The notes below the pieces were generated by a model that made no database searches, was not told the DNA's origin, and worked only from the letters and a program-made list of their open reading frames with translations. Shown here in pieces: positions 51,539-60,162 of a DNA stretch of 64,000 nt (positions are counted from its first letter, which is position 1; each line of letters begins with the position of its first letter). The stretch covers positions 1,984,001 to 2,048,000 of the forward strand of contig NZ_RJKE01000001.1 in NCBI RefSeq assembly GCF_003751225.1. Direction: 5' to 3'. Both the position numbers and the translations under genes were made by a program. This DNA comes from Actinocorallia herbida. GTDB lineage: Bacteria > Actinomycetota > Actinomycetes > Streptosporangiales > Streptosporangiaceae.

Positions 51539-53139
51539 GCTAGGTCGGCCTTCTCCACCAGGTAGGGACCGATGCACAGCGCGTCCAGGTCGGTGTCCTG
51601 GAAGGTCGCGAGGGCGTGTGCGGGGGTTTCCACGATCGGTTCGCGGTCGTTGAAGCTGGTGTTGAGCACGATCGGGACGCCGGTGAGGCGGTGCAGTTCG
51701 GTCAGGACGGGGGTGAGGGCCTGGTCGTGGTCGACGGTCTGGACGCGGGCGGTGCCGTCGGTGTGCAGGACCCCGGAGATCTCGCCGGGGCGGTCGGCCC
51801 GGGCCGGAGGCGCGAGGAGCATGAAGGGGGAGGGGGAGTCGAGGTCGAACCAGAGGTGGGCGTGGTCGGCCAGGATGGCGGGCGCGAAGGGTCGGAAGGG
51901 CTCGCGGTGCTTGATGCGGGTGTTGAGGGCGTCGGCGGCCGTGCGGTCGCGGGGGTCGGCGAGGATGCTGCGCTGGCCGAGGGCGCGCGGGCCGAGTTCG
52001 CTGCCGCCCTGGAACCAGCCGATGAGTCGTCCGTCGGCGATGAGCTGGGCGGCGGTGACGGCGATGTCGGTCTCCCGACGCCACACGAAGCCGGTGCGAC
52101 GTCGTTCGATGAGACCGGAGCGCGGGTCCCGGCGGAGGGCCGCCTCGATCTCGGCGTTGCTGTAGGGCCGACCGAAGGAATCGGCGGACAGCGGCCGGCG
52201 GGGGAGTTCGCCGGTGAGATGGTGCCAGGCCCACAGGGCGCAGCCGAGGGCCTGACCGCGGTCGCTCGCAGGCGGGGGAGCGAAGTAGGACGAGACGGCG
52301 GGCAGGCGGCGGATCCGGTCGGCGGCCACGCAGTTGAGAGCGACGCCTCCGGCGAAGCACAGGTCGGGCAACCCGGTGGCGGTGACGATGTTGGTCGCCA
52401 GGAGGCAGAGGGCGGCTTCGGTCTGGGCTTGGAGGTAAGCGGCGGCGTCGGTCCCGCGCGGATGGCGGCCGCGGCTGCCTGGCGGCCCGAAGTCCCAGCC
52501 GGTAGTGCGCGCGAGTTCGGCGACGCCGCGGGCGTGAGTGGCGGCCAGGCGGCCGCGGGCGTTGGTGCCCGTGATCTCGAAGAGGGGTTCGGGGTAGGCG
52601 CCCGGGTCACCGAGCGCGGCGAGCGCCATGGTCTTGCCAGCCTCCTGCTCGTGCCAGCCGAGCCAGTTGGTGAAGGCCTCATAGGTGGCGCCGATTCCGG
52701 CGGCACGCGGTCGATGGGGTGGGTTGCCGCCGAGCCTCTGGATGCCGTCTGGAGTGGCGGCGTAGAAGGTCTCCGTGTCGCCGCCGTTCCCGGCACCGTC
52801 GACGACCAGGACGGTCGCCTCCGCGGCGGGACCGAGGCAGTAAGCGGTGTAGGCGTGGGCGAGGTGATGGTCGACGGGCAGGACCGGGAGCTGCGCGAGG
52901 TGGTGCAGGCCGACGCGGGCGGGATCGGGAAGGGTGTGGCCGAGGCCGCTGACGGCGACCAGATCGATGCTGTCGAGGGTGAGGCCGGCGGCGCGCAGGC
53001 AGTACAGCAGGGCCGACTCCCAGCCGGGGCTGTAGCGGGTGCGGTTGAGCCGCTCTTCGCTGGTGGCGACCATGGTGTCCTCGGTGAGGAGGGCCGCTCC
53101 GCCGTCGTGGCCGAGGTTGATGCCGATCACCGCGGTCAT
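51535..53139 (-). CDS. NodU/CmcH-type O-carbamoyltransferase
   Basis: The product has 534 residues, the normal family length. The N-terminal Kae1-like part has GINLGHDGGAALL, VDHHLAHAYTAY with the metal-binding histidines, and LVVDGAGNGGDTETFY. The C-terminal YrdC-like part has GWFQGGSELGPRALGQRSIL and LNTSFNDREPIVETP. Such enzymes use carbamoyl phosphate and ATP to make carbamoyl-adenylate and transfer carbamoyl to a hydroxyl of an antibiotic, sugar or nucleoside (as in TobZ, CmcH and NodU). The start at 53139 overlaps the kinase stop, with GGAGG 8 bases upstream. Of the genes in the operon, this gives the clearest chemistry. Confidence 0.93.
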   Translation of the reverse strand: MTAVIGINLGHDGGAALLTEDTMVATSEERLNRTRYSPGWESALLYCLRAAGLTLDSIDLVAVSGLGHTLPDPARVGLHHLAQLPVLPVDHHLAHAYTAYCLGPAAEATVLVVDGAGNGGDTETFYAATPDGIQRLGGNPPHRPRAAGIGATYEAFTNWLGWHEQEAGKTMALAALGDPGAYPEPLFEITGTNARGRLAATHARGVAELARTTGWDFGPPGSRGRHPRGTDAAAYLQAQTEAALCLLATNIVTATGLPDLCFAGGVALNCVAADRIRRLPAVSSYFAPPPASDRGQALGCALWAWHHLTGELPRRPLSADSFGRPYSNAEIEAALRRDPRSGLIERRRTGFVWRRETDIAVTAAQLIADGRLIGWFQGGSELGPRALGQRSILADPRDRTAADALNTRIKHREPFRPFAPAILADHAHLWFDLDSPSPFMLLAPPARADRPGEISGVLHTDGTARVQTVDHDQALTPVLTELHRLTGVPIVLNTSFNDREPIVETPAHALATFQDTDLDALCIGPYLVEKADLA

Positions 53140-53969
53140 CGGGAGACCTCCGCTACCGAAGCCGGGTTCCACAGCCCGGCAGGTTCGGACGGCGGTCGAT
53201 GCAGGGTGCCGAGCTGGCAGATCTGGACGTGCCCGCCCCGCCAGGGCAGCAGGTCCGTGACGGGGTGTCCGAGGACGTCCAAGCCCCCGAGCGCGGCGTA
53301 GACGTCGGCGACCGTCTCGTGGAGCACGGGGCGGCCGGGCATCATCGGCCAAGTCGGGGTGAAGGGAAGTCCTGCAGCGGTCAGATGGGCGGAGATATGG
53401 GCGTAGACCTGGCCGGTGGTGAGGTTGTCGGTGTTGATGACGAGCGGCCGGTTGGGGCCCAGGCTTGGCGCGATGTCGCGGTAGAAGATGTGCAGCCGCT
53501 CCAGCAGGCCGCGGTCGTACCACCGGTCCCAGCGGGCCCGTTCGGCGGAGTTGCCGCGCCGGTCCAGGCTCACTTGGGGGCTGACCAGCAACACGATGGT
53601 GCGCAGCCGCTCCGACTGGTGCGGCTGCACGTGCCGCATGTAGAAGGCGAGGGCGTCGTCGTAGGGCATGGCGTCGCCGGGGTCGGCGGCGTAGCAGTAG
53701 GCCAGGGCGCCGAGGTGGTTGCGGTCGGAGACGATGAGGCCGGTTGCCGAGTCTTCGGCGAGTTCGCGGGTGCGGCGGGCCTGATCGGCCTCGCGCTTCA
53801 GGAACCAGCGCGAGAGGTCCGGGCCCGTGGCGTCGTGAGCGGTGAAGTGGTGGTTGGGCTCTGAGAACCACACCGCCGCGTCCAGGTAGGTGGTGGCGAG
53901 CTGGGAGATCAGGGAGGTCTTCCCCGCGCCGGGTGGCCCGTCGAATGCGGCGATCACGGGTTCAGACAT
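53136..53969 (-). CDS. P-loop nucleoside/nucleotide kinase-like protein
   Basis: The product has 277 residues. Walker A GPPGAGKT is at 11-18, and SDRNHLGALAYCYA resembles the DR-x loop of thymidylate and deoxynucleoside kinases. A lid-like arginine stretch follows (SLDRRGNSAERARWDRWYDR). The last 80 residues (WPMMPGRPVLHETVADVYAAL onwards) form an extra domain not seen in ordinary TMK. It likely phosphorylates a nucleoside, nucleotide or small sugar. Both ends overlap neighbours by 4-8 bases. Confidence 0.78.
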   Translation of the reverse strand: MSEPVIAAFDGPPGAGKTSLISQLATTYLDAAVWFSEPNHHFTAHDATGPDLSRWFLKREADQARRTRELAEDSATGLIVSDRNHLGALAYCYAADPGDAMPYDDALAFYMRHVQPHQSERLRTIVLLVSPQVSLDRRGNSAERARWDRWYDRGLLERLHIFYRDIAPSLGPNRPLVINTDNLTTGQVYAHISAHLTAAGLPFTPTWPMMPGRPVLHETVADVYAALGGLDVLGHPVTDLLPWRGGHVQICQLGTLHRPPSEPAGLWNPASVAEVSR

Positions 53970-54924
53970 GGATGCTCCCGAGGGTCGTGGTGATCCGGGC
54001 GAGGCCGAGGGCGAGGGTTTCGACCTGGACGGAGAGGGCGGCGCTGCCGGTCGACGTGCCGGACGTCAGCGCGTCGGCGACCGCGGCCCACATCGCGGTG
54101 AACGGATCGGCGTCGCCCGCGGGGCTGTAGGGGGCGGGCCAGCGAAGGTCGGCGGGGGCGTCGGGGCCGATCAGGTGGAAGGAGTCGGTGAAGACGCCGG
54201 GGCCGGGCCGGGCGATGACGATCGAGTAGGGCCTGCCGTGGTCGTCGGTCACGATGGCGTGTACGGCGTGGTCCGGACCGATCGCACAGGCTGCGGGGTA
54301 GGCGGGGCCGGCGACGGTCAGGAGAGAGGTGAGCTGGTGGTAGCCCTCCCACAGCAGCACCTTCAGTGCGGCTTCCTGGTGCGGGGCGAGTCCGTCGGGG
54401 ACGGGCTGGGGTGGGTCGTCGGTGAAGGTGTAGGGCGCGAAGCCTTCCGGAAGGATCCGGGAGCGGGCGGCGGCGTCGACGCCGTCGGCCTTGACCAGCC
54501 AGCCGCCCCGCACCGACGGCATCGTCGCTCTGAGGTCGTAGAGGGCGGGGTCGTGCATGCGCATTGCGCCGACCTCCAGGAGCAGGCCGCGCTGCTCGGC
54601 CTCGAGGCGGAGCCGCGCGGAGAGGGCCGCGTCGAGGGTGAGTGGCTTCTCGGTGAAGACGTGGACGCCCGCGGCGAGCGCCCCGGCGATGAGGACGTGG
54701 TGCACCCCGGTGAGGACGGCGAGCATGTCGGCACCGTCGAGCAGCTCCGGCAGCGTTCTTGCGATGGTGCCGACACCGAACTGATCGGCGGCGGACGTGG
54801 CACGCTCGCTCTGGCGGTCCAGGACGGCGGTGACGGTCCAGGCGGGCGAGGCGGTCAGCGCGGGCAGGTGAAGGCCGAACGCGGCGGCGCCGCATCCCGC
54901 CACGGCGATCTTGTGGGGCTTCAC
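53962..54924 (-). CDS. Gfo/Idh/MocA-family oxidoreductase
   Basis: The protein has 320 residues from GTG 54924, with GGAGG upstream and a GTGA overlap with the preceding gene. The Rossmann motif IAVAGCGAAAFGLHLPAL opens it, and VHVFTEKPLTLD carries the conserved Lys of the family. The C-terminal domain supplies the substrate site (LWEGYHQLTSLL, with a possible catalytic His). Such enzymes oxidise a sugar or inositol hydroxyl with NAD(P). Beside an isomerase-like gene it suggests tailoring of a sugar or cyclitol unit. Confidence 0.85.
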   Translation of the reverse strand: MKPHKIAVAGCGAAAFGLHLPALTASPAWTVTAVLDRQSERATSAADQFGVGTIARTLPELLDGADMLAVLTGVHHVLIAGALAAGVHVFTEKPLTLDAALSARLRLEAEQRGLLLEVGAMRMHDPALYDLRATMPSVRGGWLVKADGVDAAARSRILPEGFAPYTFTDDPPQPVPDGLAPHQEAALKVLLWEGYHQLTSLLTVAGPAYPAACAIGPDHAVHAIVTDDHGRPYSIVIARPGPGVFTDSFHLIGPDAPADLRWPAPYSPAGDADPFTAMWAAVADALTSGTSTGSAALSVQVETLALGLARITTTLGSIHV

Positions 54925-55766
54925 GATGCCTCCCAGCAGGTCTGGGCCCCGTGCAGGGCGCGGGTGCAGATCTCGTTCTCCGGCAGCGCCCGAAGGACGG
55001 GGTTGAACAGCTCGACCGAGACCGGCCCGGCATAGCCGCCCAAGGCCAGGGCTTCGGCGAACTCGGCCCAGGGCAGGTGGCCGCTGCCGGGGAACAGCCG
55101 TGCCTCGTCGGTCCACCGGTCCGTCGGCAGAGCTGGGGCGTCGGCGATCTGGACGTGGCCGATCCTCAGACCGGCGACTGCGGAGGGGTCCGCGCCGGTG
55201 GCGGCCCAGTGGAAGGCGTCGACGCACGCCTCGACGCGGGGCACGCGTTCCAGCAGCTCGGCGAGTTCGGGCAACGTCGACAGGACCGGGTTCGGGCCAT
55301 CAAGGTCGGCGGGCAGACCGCTCTGAACGCCGACGGCTTCGGCAGCAAGCACCACGCCGTGCTCGCCCGCGATCCGGGCCAGGGAGCGCAGCCGAGTGGC
55401 GGCGGTGGCCAGGGCGTCCTCGCGGGTGCGGTGGGAGCGGGGATTGACGACGATCGTGGCGACCGGGCAGCCGATCGTGCTCATCGCGGCCAGCCGCTCA
55501 TCCAGGCCTTCCAGTGCCTCGGAGAAGGAATCGACGAGGATCGGGTGCGGCAGGACGGGTCCGGCAGGCAGGAGACCGGAGGCAGCCGCCACGCTCAGGC
55601 CGAGTTCGCCCAGCAGGCCCGCGGTCTGGTCGGGGCCGTGGGCGAGGACCTGCTGGATGGGGACCTCGACCGAGGTGAAGCCCGCGGCGGCCGCGGCCAA
55701 GAGGAAGTCGGGCAGAGCGAGGCCGGACAGCGTCGCGGGATTGAGGCAGGGCGTGAGGGCGCTCAT
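54921..55766 (-). CDS. Xylose isomerase-like (sugar phosphate isomerase/epimerase) TIM-barrel protein
   Basis: The product has 281 residues of the AP endonuclease 2/xylose isomerase-like superfamily: FTSVEVPIQQVL, LAAEAVGVQS with a metal Glu, EACVDAFHWAATG with Asp and His, IGHVQIADAP and PVSVELFNP with the last metal Glu. Members isomerise or dehydrate sugars and cyclitols. The start at 55766 overlaps the MAT-gene stop (ATGA). With the Gfo/Idh enzyme it could form or reshape a sugar-like unit. The exact reaction cannot be read. Confidence 0.83.
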   Translation of the reverse strand: MSALTPCLNPATLSGLALPDFLLAAAAAGFTSVEVPIQQVLAHGPDQTAGLLGELGLSVAAASGLLPAGPVLPHPILVDSFSEALEGLDERLAAMSTIGCPVATIVVNPRSHRTREDALATAATRLRSLARIAGEHGVVLAAEAVGVQSGLPADLDGPNPVLSTLPELAELLERVPRVEACVDAFHWAATGADPSAVAGLRIGHVQIADAPALPTDRWTDEARLFPGSGHLPWAEFAEALALGGYAGPVSVELFNPVLRALPENEICTRALHGAQTCWEAS

Positions 55767-56986
55767 GCGGTGGCCAGCTTCCCGGCCAGCAGCTCCGTGC
55801 GCAGCGCGTCCAGATCGGCCATGACAGAGGTGACGACCTGGCGGACCAGGCGCGGCTCTGCGGGACCGGAGGTCTGGGCGAGGACCTGCCAGGGGTCGTC
55901 GAGGTCGCGGCCGGACTGGGAGACGAGCGCTATTGCCCACTCCTGCCCGGTGAGCACGTACAGTTGCTCGGCCGCGCGCTGGGCGGCGAGGTTGTAGAGC
56001 TTGCCGACGTGGTAGACGGGGTTCTTGCCCGAGACTCCCTCAGCGCTCCACGGCCGGAACATCGAGATGAGGCCGTTGGCGCGGTTGCCACGGCCGACGA
56101 CGCCCTCGTCCCCGGACTCGATGCTGGACCCGGTCGCGGTCAGGTACAGCTCCCGCCGGGCCTCGTCGTCGCGGGTGTTGACCGCGACCGTGATCCGGTG
56201 CCCCGGCGCGATGTCGTGCGCCAGGGCGAGGACGGTCTGGCGGGCGAGGTCACGGTGGGCGATGTAGGTGTCCAGGTCGGGGGTGTGGGCCGCGATCTGG
56301 GGCACGCAGCAGGTGAGGGAGATGTCCTGCTCGTTGCGGGCGACCATCAGCTTGACGTCGGTCCCGAAGCACGGGTGGGCGGCCAGGAAGCCGGGGGAGG
56401 TGAGGTGCCGCTCCACGGCCAAGGCGAGGCGCTCGGCGATGCTGTAAGGGGCATAGCCGACCCCGGCGCTGGTGTCGTTGGCGAACATCCTGCGCCGTTC
56501 GGCAAGGTCGTCGATGGTGCGGGGCGCGAACCAGAAGCGCCGGCCTGCCTCCTGCTGGTCGGTGTCTCCGTGCACGGCACCGGGGCTGGAAGCCGTGCTG
56601 ATGCGCCGCCGGACCTCGATGTCGTGGTCGACGTCCAAGAGCGGGAGCGCGTCGCCGAGGAACGCGCGGACGGTGCCGTCGACGAGGTCGTCGACGGGGA
56701 TGCGGTGGCCGCCGAGGGCGGGGGTGAGGCGGCCGTTGACCAGCACCTGGATCGGGGCAGTGAGGCGGCCGGCTCCGAAGGTCACCTCTGCGGCGCCGCC
56801 GAGCAGGGCGGTCTTGTCGGTGTTGTGGTGCAGGATCGCGCCGAAATGCTCCAGGCAGTAGGTGCTGTAGGCGCGGGAGACCGCTTCGGCGACGCCGTCG
56901 GCGAGGGCGTCGGGGTGCCCGGCGCCCTTGCGCTCGACCAGCTCCAGGCCGGGCGCGCTCGGCACGGTCACGGCGGAGACCTTCAT
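55763..56986 (-). CDS. Archaeal-type S-adenosylmethionine synthetase
   Basis: The protein has 407 residues. LVERKGAGHPDALADGVAEA, ILHHNTDKTALLGG (HHNTDK 53-58), SAGVGYAPYSIAERLALAVE, GSSIESGDEGVVGRGNR and GKNPVYHVGKLYNLAA follow the archaeal MAT family (AdoMet_Synthase) and not the bacterial MetK. It makes SAM from ATP and methionine, or acts on a related substrate. Actinobacteria normally carry a bacterial-type MetK for housekeeping, so this copy is probably pathway-specific and acquired. No methyltransferase or radical-SAM gene accompanies it. It overlaps both neighbours by four bases. Confidence 0.92.
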   Translation of the reverse strand: MKVSAVTVPSAPGLELVERKGAGHPDALADGVAEAVSRAYSTYCLEHFGAILHHNTDKTALLGGAAEVTFGAGRLTAPIQVLVNGRLTPALGGHRIPVDDLVDGTVRAFLGDALPLLDVDHDIEVRRRISTASSPGAVHGDTDQQEAGRRFWFAPRTIDDLAERRRMFANDTSAGVGYAPYSIAERLALAVERHLTSPGFLAAHPCFGTDVKLMVARNEQDISLTCCVPQIAAHTPDLDTYIAHRDLARQTVLALAHDIAPGHRITVAVNTRDDEARRELYLTATGSSIESGDEGVVGRGNRANGLISMFRPWSAEGVSGKNPVYHVGKLYNLAAQRAAEQLYVLTGQEWAIALVSQSGRDLDDPWQVLAQTSGPAEPRLVRQVVTSVMADLDALRTELLAGKLATA

Positions 56987-57978
56987 CGTGTGTTCTCCTT
57001 CGCGGGATCGTTCATGGGTCGGGGAGGGAGCAGGTGCTGCCCGGACAGCAGGAGCCGGGCCTTCTCGGCCCGGTAGGCGGCGATGCGGGCGAGGTCACGC
57101 AGCCCGGTCACCGCGTCGGTCGGGCTCGTGAACGCCCACGAGCCGACCAGGCAGCCGAGCGCGTCCTGGACATCGCCGCGGTCGGCTCGGATCGCGGCGG
57201 GCTCGACGTGGACGCTGGTGTGCATGCGGGCGAGGCTGACGCCGTGTCCGATGCCCTGGCGCAGGTAGTAGGCGAGCGTCGTTTCAGACCGGTAGATCGG
57301 GTGCACGGCGTGCGCCGCGGGCTCGATCAGGATTCGCAGGCCGCGCTGGCGCGCACGGTCGAGGAACTCCAGGTCCTCGCAGTCGCCCATCCACCGGCCG
57401 CGCCGTCCGAGATCGGTGCGCAGCAGGCCGATCTCCAGCGCGGTCTGCCGGTGGAAGATGAGGTTGCAGCCCGTCACCCAGTATGGCCACAGCGCCTCGG
57501 CTCGGTCGGACGGCCACCTCACGGCGCCGTGGCATTCGGCGAGCACCGGGGAAGCGAAGCGCGCGCCCTGCGGGTACTCCACTGTGGTGCGGCCGCCGAC
57601 CGCGAACACCTTCTCAGCGGTGATGGCGGCGGTCAGAGCCTCAAGCCACAGCGGATCGGGCATCACATCGGGATCGATGAAGGCCACATAGGTTCCGCGC
57701 GCCGCACCGATTCCGCGGTTCTTGCCCGCGCTCAGTCCCGCCCGCGGTTCGCGGACTACCCGAACCGGGAACGGCCGGCTACGGCCCATGACGAGCCGTT
57801 GCACCCGACGGACGGGCCCGGGCGGGTCGTTGTCCACGATCACCGCCTCCATGCACCCCGGCGCGAACGCCTGCTCGCCGAGCGCCTCCAGTAGATCCGG
57901 CAGGCGCTCGCGGCTCGCTCCGCGTGCGCTGACCACCACCGATGTCGTAGGGCGGTCGGATCTCGCCATCTTGGGCAT
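56983..57978 (-). CDS. Family 2 glycosyltransferase
   Basis: The protein has 331 residues from ATG 57978 with GGAGGTGAGG upstream; a second ATG is at 57969. A GT-A fold begins at TTSVVVSARGASRERLPDLL; EAVIVDNDPP, SAGKNRGIGAARGTYVAFID and PDV follow with the DxD-like Asp pair. WVTGCNLIFHRQTALEIGLL and WMGDCEDLEFLDRARQRG hold the acceptor-side ED. It should move a sugar from an NDP donor to an acceptor, perhaps the compound that is carbamoylated. It is the first gene of the seven-gene operon. Confidence 0.87.
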   Translation of the reverse strand: MPKMARSDRPTTSVVVSARGASRERLPDLLEALGEQAFAPGCMEAVIVDNDPPGPVRRVQRLVMGRSRPFPVRVVREPRAGLSAGKNRGIGAARGTYVAFIDPDVMPDPLWLEALTAAITAEKVFAVGGRTTVEYPQGARFASPVLAECHGAVRWPSDRAEALWPYWVTGCNLIFHRQTALEIGLLRTDLGRRGRWMGDCEDLEFLDRARQRGLRILIEPAAHAVHPIYRSETTLAYYLRQGIGHGVSLARMHTSVHVEPAAIRADRGDVQDALGCLVGSWAFTSPTDAVTGLRDLARIAAYRAEKARLLLSGQHLLPPRPMNDPAKENTR

Positions 57979-58050
57979 CGCCGCCTCACCTCCTTCTCCG
58001 AGGAGCCTCGCGGCGGCGGGCCGCTCGCCCAACAGCGATTCGTCATGGGG

Positions 58051-58074
58051 ATGTGACCAACGGTCAGGCCACAT
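58051..58074. promoter_or_regulatory. Nested inverted repeat in the divergent promoter region
   Basis: TGACC-AAC-GGTCA (58054-58066) lies inside ATGTG...CACAT (58051-58055 and 58070-58074), about halfway between the GT2 start (57978) and the regulator start (58178). This is a plausible site for the Xre-type regulator to control both directions. Binding is inferred. Confidence 0.45.
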
Positions 58075-58177
58075 CGGCCTAACAGATCGCCATGCCGCGG
58101 TTACGGTGTCGGCAGGGCTGATCACCACAGGACTCGCGCCGGTCGGCGACGGGGACACACGCTCGCGGAGGCGGCGG

Positions 58178-59605
58178 ATGAGTCAGACGGCGAAAGAGCG
58201 GCTCTGCCCGGCGTGCCGACGCACACGGGTCTCGCGGTACAACCCCGATCCGCTTTGTGCGCCCTGCCTTTCGGAGGCCCGCGCACGTGGCCACGCGCCC
58301 GGCTGGCTTTGGGACTCGGAGCTGCTGCGAGAAGCCCTGGCGCGCGCGGACATGGCCGCGGTCGTCGCCGTGATCCGAAGCGCGTGCGAGATGTCGCAGC
58401 TGGAGTTCGGCCAGCTCCTCGGCTGGAGCCAATCGGTGGTCACCAAGGTCGAGCGAGGGGAGCGGCGCACCGCCTACGACATCGCCGAGATCCTGCGAAT
58501 CGCCGACGCCCTCGGAATGCCGCGCCATGCCCTGATCCCGCTGGTCCTGGGTGCAGATCACCGCAACGGAGGGCAGGATGAGGACGACGCCCGCAGGTTC
58601 TGGGAATCGGACGAGAACGTGGATCGACGGCACTTCGGCCAGACGGCCCTCGGCACGGCGCTCGCCGCCACGCTGCCCCCACCCGCGCGCGTCGACCATG
58701 GGCATCTGCGCTATCTGCATGCCTGCCTGAACCGCCTGCGCAGCGCGGACGCCGCCGCCGGAGGCAGAGGCGTCCTGCGCGAGGCCATCGCGACATACCG
58801 GCGCGCCCGCGCCATGCTCGACGACAGCGACTACACCGAGCAGACCGGCCGCGAGCTCTTGGCCGTCACCGCGGACCTCGCGATCGTCGCCGGATGGCTC
58901 GCCTACGACTCAGGAGACCAGCACCTGGCCCGCACCCTGTACGAGCAGGCAGATCATCTCGCGGCCTCCAGCGGCGTCGTCCCCATCCAGGTGCACGCGG
59001 CCGTGAACCTCGCCCAGCAGGCCACCCACCTTGCCGCTGCCACCGGGAAACGCGGATACGCCCGCGAGGCACTGCGGTTCAGCGACCGTGCCGCCGCGGT
59101 TGCTCGCTACGAGGCCTCTTCATCCCTGCACGCGCTCATCTCACTCCGGCAAGCACTCGCCCACGCCCGTCTCGGCGACCGGCTCGCCTTCGATGAGCAC
59201 ACCGGTCATGCCCGCCGCGCGCTGGACCACGACCACGGAGACCAGTTGCCCTGGACCCGGTTCATCACCCAATCGGAGATCACCGGCTACCAGGCCATGG
59301 GCGCCGAAGCCCTCGACGAGCCAGGCCGGTCCGTCACCCTCTACCTCGACGTCCTCGCCGACAAGAACCGCTCACCACGGGACCTCACCGTCTACCGCGC
59401 GTACCTCGCCGGTGCGCTCTGCACGGTCGGTGACCTCGACACTGCCGTATCCCAGGGCCTTCAAGCACTGGGGGACCTCGGTGCGTCCCTGGGCTCGGCC
59501 CGAGTGCTGCGCACCCTCGCACCGGTGCGGAACGCCTCGCCCGACGAGGAATTCCGCACCCGATTCGACGCCGCCGCGCGCGACTTCCCGGCTCTCACCG
59601 CATGA
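58178..59605 (+). CDS. Xre-type regulator with zinc ribbon and TPR-like sensor domain
   Basis: The product has 475 residues in three parts. A CPAC...CAPC zinc ribbon (Cys10, 13, 27, 30) comes first. Then an Xre helix-turn-helix follows (about 58-115: CEMSQLEFGQLLGWSQSVVT, KVERGERRTAYDIAEILRIA). The long helical C-terminal part has TPR-like repeats (AGWLAYDSGDQHLARTLYEQ, AREALRFSDRAAAVARYEAS). Regulators of this layout govern antibiotic clusters in streptomycetes. It is divergent from the seven-gene operon, with 199 bases between them, and its stop overlaps the GNAT gene. It probably controls both units. Confidence 0.87.
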   Translation: MSQTAKERLCPACRRTRVSRYNPDPLCAPCLSEARARGHAPGWLWDSELLREALARADMAAVVAVIRSACEMSQLEFGQLLGWSQSVVTKVERGERRTAYDIAEILRIADALGMPRHALIPLVLGADHRNGGQDEDDARRFWESDENVDRRHFGQTALGTALAATLPPPARVDHGHLRYLHACLNRLRSADAAAGGRGVLREAIATYRRARAMLDDSDYTEQTGRELLAVTADLAIVAGWLAYDSGDQHLARTLYEQADHLAASSGVVPIQVHAAVNLAQQATHLAAATGKRGYAREALRFSDRAAAVARYEASSSLHALISLRQALAHARLGDRLAFDEHTGHARRALDHDHGDQLPWTRFITQSEITGYQAMGAEALDEPGRSVTLYLDVLADKNRSPRDLTVYRAYLAGALCTVGDLDTAVSQGLQALGDLGASLGSARVLRTLAPVRNASPDEEFRTRFDAAARDFPALTA

Positions 59606-60162
59606 CCGCCGACCTGACCTTCCAAAGGCTCACCGCCGCTCAAGCACGTGCCCACCGTGACACCGTCCAAGACGTCCACGCCGACGCCTACGCCGAGACG
59701 CTGACAGACCCGTTCCGCGCCGGCTCCGAGTTCATGCGCCGCTTCGACACCTACACCAGCCGCGAGCACTTCGATTTCGTCTTCGTCCTGGCTGACGGCC
59801 ACATCGTCGGCCAGGCATGGGGGTGGCCGCTCCCACCCGACACCGCCTGGTGGAACGGCCTGGACGCAGAGCCCGAACCAAGCTTCACCACCGAAACCGG
59901 CACCCGCACCTTCGCCCTCTCCGAGATCATGGTCCGCCGCGCCTGGACCGGCCGCGGCATCGCCCACGCCCTCCACAACGAACTCCTACGCCACCGCCCC
60001 GAACAACGCGCAACCCTCCTGGTCCGCCCCACCAACCCCGCCTACCCCGCCTACCTCCGCTGGGGCTGGCACCCCGTCGGCCGCCTACGCCCCGACCTAC
60101 CCCACGCCCCCACCTTCGATGCCCTGATCCTTTCCCTCCGCAACGACGACCAGGAGCCTTGA
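59602..60162 (+). CDS. GNAT-family acetyltransferase
   Basis: The protein has 186 residues. ALSEIMVRRAWTGRGIAHAL is motif A, with the acetyl-CoA pyrophosphate loop (RRxWTGRGI), and PTNPAYPAYLRWGWHPVGRL is motif B. The ATG overlaps the regulator stop (ATGA). In this setting it may acetylate the pathway product, as in self-resistance, or an intermediate. The substrate cannot be read from sequence. Confidence 0.85.
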   Translation: MTADLTFQRLTAAQARAHRDTVQDVHADAYAETLTDPFRAGSEFMRRFDTYTSREHFDFVFVLADGHIVGQAWGWPLPPDTAWWNGLDAEPEPSFTTETGTRTFALSEIMVRRAWTGRGIAHALHNELLRHRPEQRATLLVRPTNPAYPAYLRWGWHPVGRLRPDLPHAPTFDALILSLRNDDQEP

